Positions 46,769-55,989 of a stretch of 64,000 bases of DNA are shown piece after piece; position 1 is the first letter of the stretch; each line of letters opens with the position of its first letter. A model generated the notes under the pieces. That model did not search any database and was not told where the DNA came from. It worked only from the letters and a program-made list of their open reading frames with translations. A program made the position numbers and the translations under genes. Source of the stretch: Ctena decussata (lineage: Eukaryota; Mollusca; Bivalvia; Lucinida; Lucinidae). The stretch lies in NCBI GenBank assembly GCA_963989385.1, contig OZ022505.1:61259737-61323736 (forward strand). The letters are read 5' to 3'.

Positions 46769-46857
46769 CGATTTACAAGAGGTCATTCCATAATGGTCCT
46801 GATATTGTCCAGCTGAACATGGTACCGGAGCAGCTGTCTTTGATGCACAACTGTTTC
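46769..46857 (-). CDS. Exon 5 seen (89 bp, phase 1-0): partial repeat
   Basis: Acceptor GATAATTGCAG, donor GTAAGACA. It encodes NSCASKTAAPVPCSAGQY and then QDHYGMTSCKS. It holds only the second half of one module and the start of the next. Its last residues CKS pair with the first residue C of exon 6 to make a CKSC centre, so this intron cuts exactly inside a CxxC motif. It is followed by the second largest intron of the window (10.5 kb, 36249-46768), which holds the deepest nest of insertions. Confidence 0.88.
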
Positions 46858-47179
46858 CTGCAATTATCAAATCAGAAACATATTGAGTAAATTTTGATGT
46901 ATGTTGCTGTTTTTTATATACAAAATTCACCCTGCAACAGACGGCAATTGTTTCCATCAAATATTTTTCCTTAAAAAGCTATTAAATTTTTTTTCTCTAA
47001 ACTTCAAATGAATATTGTTTACACCCAGAATTTTACACTAACTTCCATGATGTTATTTCAAATCTCACTGACTGACGTATGGATGATTTGGGGTTTATAC
47101 GGTATTTCATTTACTTCAAATTGAGGCAATATGGATGAGCTGTCAATGATAATGAATTATTCTGAAAAATAGAAATGTG

Positions 47180-47790
47180 TGACATCAGCCAGAACCGAAC
47201 CTACCATATTTATTTAAGCAATAGATTTCTTTTTTCAGATCTTCATGGAAGTATGAACACAAAGGGTCATGTGCAAAGTTAGCTTGAACACCCTTCGGCG
47301 TTCACGCTAACATACTTCCATGACTTTTGGAAAAATGAAATTTGTCTCTTATAATTACAGTTAATTTTAAAATTATCTTTAGCATCACTTTTGATTTTTA
47401 AGAGCAACACTTGTAAAATACACGAGGAAAAGCTGTCACTAACCAACAGGTAAGCCGCTTACGTTAAACAACTGTCCCCATGATGTGAGATCAAATAGAA
47501 TGTTACAAGTGCCAATGGCATTGTTTGTTTACATGTGACGTGCTTACCAACTACGTCGCTAGACCAAATGTTCTTCCTGGAAGTTTGAACACAGTTTCTC
47601 CGAAATAGGATCATCCAAGGAAAATCAAAGGGAATGTAATTATTTAAAGAATGAATTTCATTTTTTTGGTGTTTATTGAAGTGTAAACTACATTGGGTCG
47701 CATGCAAAGTAAAAGTAACCTTTGCTGGCGACCCAACGTAGTTTATACTTCTAAACACCAGAAAAATTAAGTTCATTGCTTATATTTACA
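47180..47790. repeat. Two related foldback MITEs
   Basis: 47225-47335: catggaagtatgaacaca with its complement around a gcaaagttagcttg loop. 47640-47770: gaagtgtaaactacattggg with its complement. A third copy lies at 55500-55640. Confidence 0.65.
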
Positions 47791-48159
47791 TTCTTTTCTA
47801 TCTATTAATTGACCATAACTTTGCGCTAGGGCTACAGTTGATGCAAGAAAACATTTTTACGTAGTTTTTCTACTAACAGCTGAACAGCGTCAAAGACGTC
47901 ATAACGTCACCTACATCTAATCTGATTGGAAAGAACCATGGTTTATTTTGACGTCACTTAACGTAATGTAACATTGCGATGTAGTTATTGAAGTATAAAC
48001 TACAATATGTTCTAATGGATTACCATAGGGCTTTTCAATGAATGCACTGAGAATGTAAATATTTGGCTATAAGAGTGCATTTTCTCTCTCCGTAAAGTAC
48101 CTCAAATGTGTAAATCAGTTGTGTGTAATTTGGCTATTAGATAGATTTTTCTCTTCAAA

Positions 48160-48520
48160 AACATTCCCAAATATCTGGATCCGTCTTGTAAGATAGATTT
48201 ATATTTTAAGATTGTTTTGAGGAGAGCCATAAAAAATGGAAGAATTGTTTCCCCTGAAAGCATACCCATCCATCATAACTGACAGGACTATTGGACTAGT
48301 CCAAGCTCAATGATGGACCAGTCCATAACAGAAATACTGTGTCCACATATAACTAGTAAATATGGTAAAATCATATATGTTAAGGTAAATGGGTATACAT
48401 TTAGGGGAAGCAACTCTACAGTTTTCATTTTTGCCTCCTTTGAAAATTAGGGTCAACTTTTAAAGAAAAGAATTTGCTCCTCAAGGAGCAAATTCTTTAC
48501 TTTATAAGTAGACCTGTTTT
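48160..48520. repeat. MITE family D fragment and a gaatttgctc foldback
   Basis: 48165-48230: ccaaatatctggatccgtct with its complement. 48445-48515: aaagaaaagaatttgctcct with its complement; this second family recurs at 22010, 35330, 49050 and 63440. Confidence 0.55.
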
Positions 48521-48618
48521 AAAAGGGCTTATTCATCATGGGCAGCAAACCGGAGCCCATAAAAGTTGTTCCTCTTAGTAAAAATGTCAAAAACCCATAC
48601 ATCTCAGTGTATTTTTAC

Positions 48619-48882
48619 CTTGTGGGCACTGGTTACAGTCTGTTTGATCTGTGTTTTCCTGATAATAGCCATCTGGGCAGGCTTCATGGTCTGACAGCCC
48701 ATCTTCAGGGCATTTGTATCCGGCTTCACAACTGATACAGGTATCATTGGCTGGAGGTGCGTATGTTCCGGCAAGACACAGGACTGGCATCGAAGTCTGA
48801 TCTGAGCACTCGGATCCTCCTGGACATGCGATGCAGGCTTCGTGTCCCTCAAGCGAATAATAGCCAACACTACAGGCTTGGC
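48619..48882 (-). CDS. Exon 4 seen (264 bp, phase 1-1): three repeats
   Basis: Acceptor TCTAATTTTAG, donor GTAAAAAT (weak after position +4). The 88-codon frame opens QACSVGYYSLEGHEAC and has three centres, CIAC, CISC and CNQC, ending CNQCPQG. The sequon NDT is present. Acidic residues between cysteines (CPEDGLSDHEACPDG) set it apart from its neighbours. Both flanks hold fragments of foldback MITEs: the family with a run of GAATTTGCTC lies just beyond the donor, and a piece of the MITE also seen at 35131-35548 lies upstream of the acceptor. Confidence 0.92.
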
Positions 48883-49189
48883 CTAAAATTAGAACATAAT
48901 TCCAACTGAACAACTTATATACCTTATCAATCCTAATAAATGCCCCTGCTCTAATCATGCCCCCTGCCTCTTCTCCAAAAATAATATATCAACTTGCATA
49001 AATTCCCATTGCTTCCCTGGATGAGACAGCTCTTTGAAATGGGGTCTACTCTTAAAAGAAAGAATTTGCTCTTATAAGAACAAATTCCTTTGCTTTTATA
49101 AGAGCAAATTCTTTGCTTTAAGAGTTGATCCCTACAGAGAAGAGAGAAAAAATATACTAGAACCAAGCTCTAACCAACCACTAAATTAT

Positions 49190-49432
49190 ATATGAGCCCT
49201 GACGCGAGAAAACCAACAATGTGGTTGTGCGACCAGCGCAGACTCAGATCAGCCTGGGCATCCGCCCAGTCTGATCAGAGTCTTCGGTGTCCGCATGGAA
49301 GTAGCTTAGACCCTTAGCTACGCTTTAAGTATTTAGCGAAGAGTCTAATCAGACTGGCCGTATGCTCAGGCTGGTCTGAGTCTGCGCTGGACGCAAAACC
49401 ACATTGTTGGTTTTCTCGTGTTGCGGCTCATA
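49190..49432. mobile_element. MITE family C copy
   Basis: atatgagccctgacgcgaga and gttgcggctcatat ends; inner cagcctgggcatccgccca and complement. Confidence 0.75.
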
Positions 49433-49789
49433 TCTTTTTCTGCTAAACAGAAAGGACTATCGAACATATGTTTCCATCTTTAATTAAACTGATATATTGG
49501 TAAAATTAATCTGGTAACACTTAAATAAAACCATATCAGTTTACCATTAAATTAGGGAAAGACACAGGTACCCCTGTTTCCGAAATTCGCAATATTGGCA
49601 ATATTTCAGCAGTTTGTCATGATTCCGACAGAACCACATTTCGGAATCTAACCAGCATATGTTTATCACTAGTGCAAACATTTAGAAAATAACAGTAAGT
49701 TTCAGAAAAATCCCTTGAAACTATGCTTTCATAAAGCTTTTTTCATGATTTTATGTACATGTATGTGCATATCCCTAAGGCATGGCCTA
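49433..49789. other. Intron sequence, nothing recognised
   Basis: AT-rich without visible repeats. Confidence 0.45.
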
Positions 49790-50885
49790 TTAAATCTAAT
49801 GAAAACTAGAAATATTTTTCAGAGAAAAACAGATGCTCCCCCACATCCCCTCCCCCTCAGATCCCACCAGAGCATTCCCAACCATTTATATCATTTTCCT
49901 AAAATTTGCTATGTTGATATATCCTATCAAGATTTTCCTAAAGATGTAAATGTGATCAAGCCCATTTAAAGAGACCTTCAAGTTCACTAAAACCTCCTCA
50001 TTGATTTTGCTGGTAATAATTATAAATCTATACAAGTCTGATTAAATTCTACCCACTGGTTCAAGAAATATATATTTGGCAAAAATTTAACATTCCAAGT
50101 TCTCATAAGACCTTGAAAATGAGGTCAAGGTCACAAAAAATCACATCAGCTATTAATTTTATCTCCATGATATATCCATGCAAGTTTGAAGAAGTTATGT
50201 CCACTGGTTCAAAGGATATCGTACTGTGACCCTGAAAATAAGGGTCAAGGTCACCCCAAAATAACTAGCTCTAAAACCTGACATAGCGATACTGGTATAG
50301 CCATGCAAGCTTGATGAATATCCATCCTGAAACATCTCATTTTAGGAAAAATTTAACATTTGTAAGTTGGCTTTTGACCTTGAAAATATGTTCAAGGTCA
50401 CAAAAACCTAGTCAACTATTGGGGTTGTCCATATGGTATACCCATGCAAGTTTGGTTGGAATCATGCCAGTGGCTCTAGCAATTTTAATTTTCAGCAAAA
50501 ATTTCACATATCTGTGTCCTCTAGTGACCTTGAAAAGAGAGCAAGGTCATCAAAATCTAATCAACTCTTAAGCTAGTCCATGCAATCCACCAATTGGTTC
50601 AAGAGATATTGTGGGTAAAAGAAACTGTCACATGGGCACAGAAAAGTTAACAGGCTTAGACCTCCTCTGACCTTGAAAATGGGATCAAAGTCACCAAAAC
50701 CTAATCAGCTCTTTGGCTGGTCCCACTGACGTATACAAGTTTGGTAAAATTCAACTGACTAATTTCAGAAATATTGTGGGTACAAATTGTGACGCCAACT
50801 GCAACATGGATGCCGATGGGATCTATACTGAAAATAATAAGTCCCTCCAATACTTTTGGTTGGGGGACATAATGATGCTGACGAC
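49790..50885 (+). mobile_element. Pearl-like element, gatgtcc family
   Basis: Starts near ttcagagaaaaacagatgct; core units of about 150 bp with gaccttgaaaat and gtcaaggtcac; ends gatgccgatgggatctatac, then a tccctcc ... gggggacata hairpin-like end. Confidence 0.7.
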
Positions 50886-50969
50886 AGAAGCAGAAAGCTT
50901 CAGTTACCCCAATTGTCTGTGTGAAGTTTCACCAAATTATTCCACTTAGTATAGAAACAACACACCAAC

Positions 50970-52250
50970 TAGAAATGTTTTTCAGAGAAAAACTGATGTC
51001 CCCCCACCAGCCCATTTCCCATCCCCTCTAATGAATATAGCCTGTACAAATGAAATATCTATGCAAGTTTGGACAAAATCCATCTGCTGGTTCTAAAGAT
51101 ATCCTACATAGAAGACTAGTTGTCCTTCAAAAATGGGTCAAGGTCACCAACTACTAAACATGTCTTAAACCTGTCACAACCATACATTCATGCAAGTCTG
51201 ATTAATATCCATCAACTGGTTCAAGATATCTCATTTTTAAGAGAGAAAAATACGCATTTGTAAGATAGCTTTTGACCTTGAAAATGGGGTAAAGGTCATC
51301 AAAACACAGTACACTCTTGAGACTGTCCCATAGGTATATCTATGAAAGTAAAGTGGAAATCAAGCCAAAGGCTAAAGAGACACATCAATTTTAGTGAAAT
51401 TTTCACATATCTAAATCCTCCTGTGACCTTGAAAATGAGGTCAAGGTCACCAAAATTTTGTTCAGCTCTTAAACGTGTCCAAATCATGTATCCACGAAAG
51501 TTTGGCTAAATTCCATCCACTGGTTCAGGAGATATAGTGGGTATATGAAATTGTCATCCAAGTCCTCCAGTGACCTTGAAAATGAGGTCAAGGTCACCCA
51601 AATCTAATCAGCTCCAAAACTTGTTCCTATAAGGTATCCATGCAAGTTTTGTGAAATTCCATCCATTGGTTCAGGAGATGTAGTGGGTACAAGAAATTGT
51701 CATCTAAGTCCTCCAGTGACCTTGAAAATGAGGTCAAAGTCACCAAAATCTAATCAGCTCTTACACTTGTCCCAATGATATATCCATGCAAGTTTGGTGT
51801 AATTCCATCCATTGGTTCAAGAGATATTGTGCATACAAGAAATTGGGTACAAGAAATTGTCATCTTAGTTATCCAGTGACCTTGAAAATGAGGTCAAGGT
51901 CACCAAAATCTTATCAGCTCTTACACTTGTCCCAATGATGTATCCATGCAAGTTTGGTGAAATTCCATCCATTGGTTCAAGAGATATCGCGCATACAAGA
52001 AATTGTCATCTAAGTCCTCCTGTGACCTTGAAAATGAGGTCAAGGTCATCAAAATCTAATCAGCTCATAAGCTTGTCCCAATGATATATCCATGCAAGTT
52101 TGGTGAAATTCCATCCATTGGTTCAAGAGATATCGCGCATACAAGAATCTGTCACGCCGACGCCGACCGGATCCGCACTGAAAACAATATGTCCCCCCTC
52201 TCACTTATCAGAAAATGGCTTAGTGTGTGGAGTTATGGTTCCTGTTCTTT
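50970..52250 (+). mobile_element. Pearl-like element, gatgtcc family, longer array
   Basis: Starts near ttcagagaaaaactgatgtc; about seven core units of 140-160 bp, the last four very similar (tgtcccaatgatatatccat); ends acgccgacgccgaccggatc and caatatgtccccc. Confidence 0.75.
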
Positions 52251-52319
52251 GTCCATCTTTTAATAAAGTTTTATATTTGTACAAAAAATTACAATTACCA
52301 CAATTCTACTTATTGGGAC

Positions 52320-52440
52320 AGATAGGTCTGAGCAAACAGTGCAGATCCAGATCAGCCTGCTCCTAAAGGAGCAGCCTGATCAGGGTATACACTGTCTGCC
52401 ATTCCATCTGCATCTTTTGGATGCACTGCTGAGATGTAAA
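52320..52440. repeat. Palindrome family (gcagatccagatcagcctgc)
   Basis: Inverted arms around tgctcctaaaggagca with outer aaacagtgcagatcc and ggtatacactgtc. Related to 4290-4335 and 60740-60830. Confidence 0.65.
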
Positions 52441-52500
52441 ATCAAACTTTCCTGTTTCTGGGACAATTATGATAACTATTTTAAGTGTTCCAATTTTCAG

Positions 52501-52774
52501 GCCGGGCCGGGTAGCGCAATCGGTAGGGCACCTGACTCGTAAGTCAGAGGTCCTGGGTTCGAATCCCGGTCTGGCCACATACTTTCGTTTCTCCTTCCGC
52601 TGATTCAAGAAGGGCAGTTGTCAGTTACTGGCGAAAATATGTGCACTTAATACTGGTTAACCGCTTAGGAGGTCTAAGCCTGCCCAGGAATAGTGTGGTT
52701 AGGTTAACTGACCGTCCCGACATGACCTTAGTTGTTCACCGTGGACGTTAAGCATCAAATCAACTAACCAAAAA
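52501..52774 (+). mobile_element. Full-length tRNA-derived SINE with 12-bp target duplication
   Basis: The head is tRNA-like: acceptor stem (ggccggg with tctggcc), A box (tagcgcaatcgg), B box (ggttcgaatcc), T stem ctggg with cccgg. The anticodon loop region ctcgtaag would read CGT (Thr), but one extra base disturbs the stem. A non-tRNA body of about 190 bases follows (ggcagttgtcagttactggc, then cgtggacgttaagc). tccaattttcag flanks it on both sides (52489-52500, 52775-52786). V- or Meta-type SINEs are known in bivalves; which class this is cannot be decided by eye. Confidence 0.88.
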
Positions 52775-52815
52775 TCCAATTTTCAGACTTTTTTTACAGT
52801 ACATCTTTAACTTAC

Positions 52816-52934
52816 TATCCACATTTGTTGCGGAGCAGTATTTTCCAGCTTCACACACTGTGCAATTACCAACACCTACGGAACTCTTGTACGTCCCCGC
52901 TGGACACTGGATACAGTTTACTTGGTTGCCATAA
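52816..52934 (-). CDS. Exon 3 seen (119 bp, phase 2-1): two CxxC centres
   Basis: Acceptor ATTTGTAG, donor GTAAGTTA. It encodes YGNQVNCIQCPAGTYKSS, then a second CTVC centre and CEAGKYCSATNVD. It contains the sequon NCT. The final base A joins GC of exon 4 to make Ser. The donor side is only about 30 bases from the end of a complete tRNA-derived SINE (52501-52774), so a retroposon landed almost on this splice site without removing it. Confidence 0.9.
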
Positions 52935-52983
52935 CTACAAATGGAAATTGAACAGTATATTGTATGCAATATATGTAGAAATC

Positions 52984-53392
52984 ATACCAAAAAATAATGG
53001 CCATTTGAAACTCTACTTTTGCTTTTAACCTATTATCTTTTTTGATCTCTGCTTGTGCAGGGGACTCTAAATAATTGCAAACTTTAAACAATATACAAGA
53101 ATGCTCAAAATTGAGAGAACAAAAGGGTCATAAAGCCGCTGAATAGCTAAAAAGCTGACAATGAAAATGATACCAACACCTCCCTATACATACACTTAGC
53201 CAACAAATTTCTTAACTGAAACCTTTCATCTTCAAATCCGTGGACTGTAACTGAAGTCCCATATACCTGATCATATTTCTGGTATAATTTTTTCTTGTAC
53301 AAGACAAATGACTAAGAAAGAATGATAAATGACGGGCGTTTGCACAGAACAAGCTTTAAATGACTGAACCAGGCTTTCTCTTTGAAGTAATA
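52984..53392. other. Intron sequence, nothing recognised
   Basis: No repeat or convincing frame seen upstream of exon 3. Confidence 0.45.
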
Positions 53393-53394
53393 TA

Positions 53395-54791
53395 CAGTGG
53401 ACTCGACAGTATCGGATCAAGTTCAATAAAACTCCTGTTTTGTTGTATGTGAATTTTAAAAGTATGTATGTTATGACACATAACAATTGCAAAATATCCC
53501 TTCTATCTTTCCATGTCAAAATATTTACGAAATTTATTCCTTTAAGGGCAGATAACCTATCGAGACTTACAGAGGGGTCTTACGACAGTAACGAATCAGG
53601 TGCGACAGTATCGGATCATATATTATTATTTCACAGGAGAGTTTCTCGGAGGCATTCTGCCAACCTTCTTAGCTTCAATAATGTTGCTACATAAACAGTT
53701 GGACCTATGAAACTCTCAGAGAAAACTTTTAAGGCCTTTGAACGATATTTTTCATGTGGTCTTTCTCCAGCAAGGGTTATGTCTGTTAAATAAAAGTTAA
53801 ATGTATACAAAAGTACAAGCATGCCAAAAATTCTTTACTCAGTAATCCCCTGCGCCCCATAGCACGGAACCACTCAAACAGTAAAGATCATAATCTGCCT
53901 TCGCGAAGTGTAGACCATGATAAGACCGTAGTGTCTGATTAGTATCAACAAATTTACGGTGATTTACTGATTTTCCGCCCTAACGATATTTCAGTGCAAT
54001 CAGTGTATAAACACTACATGGTCATTCAACGAGTTCTCCGGCATTAACCTGAGTCTACACAGTGTACAGATGTCCACCCGATGAACGCCAGTCATTATTG
54101 GGTTCACAACACACATGCGAGATGATTTCGAATGTTTCTTGAAGCTTAGTTGTGCTACGCATAACCTTCATTATCATATGCTAGCATGTGGAGCGTGGCA
54201 TGGCTGGTGTTTTACAAAAAAGGATGTTGTCTTAGCTTTATACTGATGTCCTTTGAAAGACGACACAGCAGCCACTCATGTAGTTGATTTATGTCTTGTT
54301 TTCACCATCAGACCATACTTCTAATATGCAGTTTTCCAGCCGAGGCCTATATTTCAGTTCAAATTATATACTGATCCGTTACTGTCGCACATCGGTGCCC
54401 CACTTTTCAAGTCTGCAGTTTCATCAAATACTGAGATGTCACAAAAATAATGACTGTCTGCAATTTTAGGGATGCTAGGACACATTACAAAGCAAAATTG
54501 GTTTCAATCGCCTAATGATAAAATAGTTTAATTAACCGAAATCTATTTTGGGGTTAACAAGCAACAGGCGAAATGCAAGCGCCGCTGAAGAGGGGTCAAG
54601 CTTTTCAACAACTCTGATTTGTTTCAAAGCCGCAGATTTCGATCAAATTTTTAACCCTGCACTTTGCCGTTGGTCTAACTTGATGACTGTAATATAATGA
54701 TAAAAAATATTTGCTTCTTTTGTGAGAAAAATTGGTGATAACTTACGAGTGATCCGATACTGTCGATGATCCGATACTGTCGAGTCCACTG
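53395..54791. mobile_element. 1.4-kb TA-flanked TIR element
   Basis: Ends cagtggactcgacagtatcg and its complement (54767-54791), TA on both sides. The motif gacagtatcggatca recurs inward at 53604 and is doubled at the right end. No transposase frame; it is non-autonomous or its coding part is lost. Confidence 0.8.
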
Positions 54792-54914
54792 TAGAAGTGA
54801 ACAATATAACCATAAAACATGCATTTTATAATTACTGTATATTAAAAGATAAAAATGCATGTACTACATTCACATTTAGGAGCCGCAGCAGCTCCGTGAG
54901 TTAAGGGCTGGCCT

Positions 54915-55080
54915 GGCCCAGAGGTTATAAAACTTGAGTATATTCTCAAACTCAAAATAAAGCACACTGATTGGATAAAGCACACTGATTGGCTGCTTCC
55001 GAGCACATGCTCGGAAGCAGCCAATCAGTGTGCTTTATTTTGAGTTTGAGATAATTCTCAAGTTTTATAACCTCGAACCC
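54915..55080. mobile_element. MITE family B copy with a short internal duplication
   Basis: ggttataaaacttgagtata arm; aaagcacactgattgg is duplicated in the left arm only. The flanks (agcagctccgtgagttaagg at left) may be another tRNA-like SINE remnant. Confidence 0.75.
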
Positions 55081-55271
55081 TGCTTAGCTAGTAGTCTGGC
55101 TTCAATTCTTGCTGGAGACAGAATTTTTTTTTTAACTTTTTAACTATCCACCAGGTTCCATTGCACACAGCCTTTCATTATCACCCTTTTATAGTTCTGA
55201 TATGACTGAAATACTGCTAAATAGGCTGTAAAATTGTGAATCATCCATCTGAGAAAACTGCAATCCATTAC

Positions 55272-55473
55272 CTGTACTCTCCCGCTGGGCAGTCATCTGG
55301 AGCCTGGTTCTTATTCGGACACTCCTGCCCCTCTGGGCAATCTGTACATGATCCCTGCCCTGTAGCATCGTTATACTGTCCATCTGGACATTCGGTACAT
55401 ACCGCTGACCCCAATGTACTGTAGTAGCCTGCGTTACAGATCACCTTGGTGCTAAGAGTCGGGCACTCATAAC
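55272..55473 (-). CDS. Exon 2 seen (202 bp, phase 1-2): two repeats
   Basis: Acceptor TTGTCTTCCAG before 55473, donor GTAATG after 55272. The frame reads GYECPTLSTKVICNAGYYS and continues with CTEC and CTDC centres, ending CPAGEY plus two bases of a serine codon. Between the two CxxC centres the spacing is shortened (CPDGQYNDATGQGSC), so one module lacks its usual third cysteine stretch. The two leftover bases AG need a T from the next exon; exon 3 begins with T, giving Ser and confirming the join. The donor GTAATG is weaker than the GTAAGT used by most exons here. Confidence 0.9.
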
Positions 55474-55499
55474 CTGGAAGACAAGTGTAATAATTACAC

Positions 55500-55989
55500 T
55501 CTATTTATTTACGGAATGGATATTTTTCTCATGTTTATCGAAGTATAAACTACATTGGGTCGCATACAAAGTAAGTCAACCCTGAAAGGCTTCATGTTAA
55601 CTTTGCTAGCAACCCAATGTGGTTTATACTTAGATGTACATTTACGTTCTTCTCTATTTATTATTTGACAACATATTTAGTTATCGACATATATACTACA
55701 TTACGTTCGATTTGGTTTACCATAGGGCTTTTCAATAAATGCACTGAGAATGTAAATATTACACTATGTTTCAGGTCCATATAGAAGTACAGCAATTTAA
55801 ATTATTCAGTTATTAGATGTAAACTTATTCCTCCAAAATTACCACAAATATGTAAATCAGTCTAGTGTAATTCAGCTATAAGATTGGGTTTTCTCTTCCA
55901 AAACAATCCCAAAGATCTAGGTCCATCTTACAAGATGGATCTAAATTTCTGAGACTGTTTCAAAAGGGGGAAAGCCTATCTAATAACCG
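55500..55989. repeat. Foldback MITE and MITE family D copy
   Basis: 55535-55635: cgaagtataaactacattgg with its complement. 55890-55960: ccaaagatctaggtccatct with its complement. Confidence 0.6.

Noticed and set aside
52502..52580. A functional tRNA-Thr(CGT) gene
   Set aside because: The A and B boxes and acceptor stem are good, but the anticodon stem is disturbed by one extra base and the sequence continues into a SINE body with a perfect target duplication, so it is a SINE head.
54880..55130. A second tRNA-SINE split by MITE family B
   Set aside because: The left flank (ctccgtgagttaaggg) is only vaguely A-box-like and no B box or target duplication could be shown.
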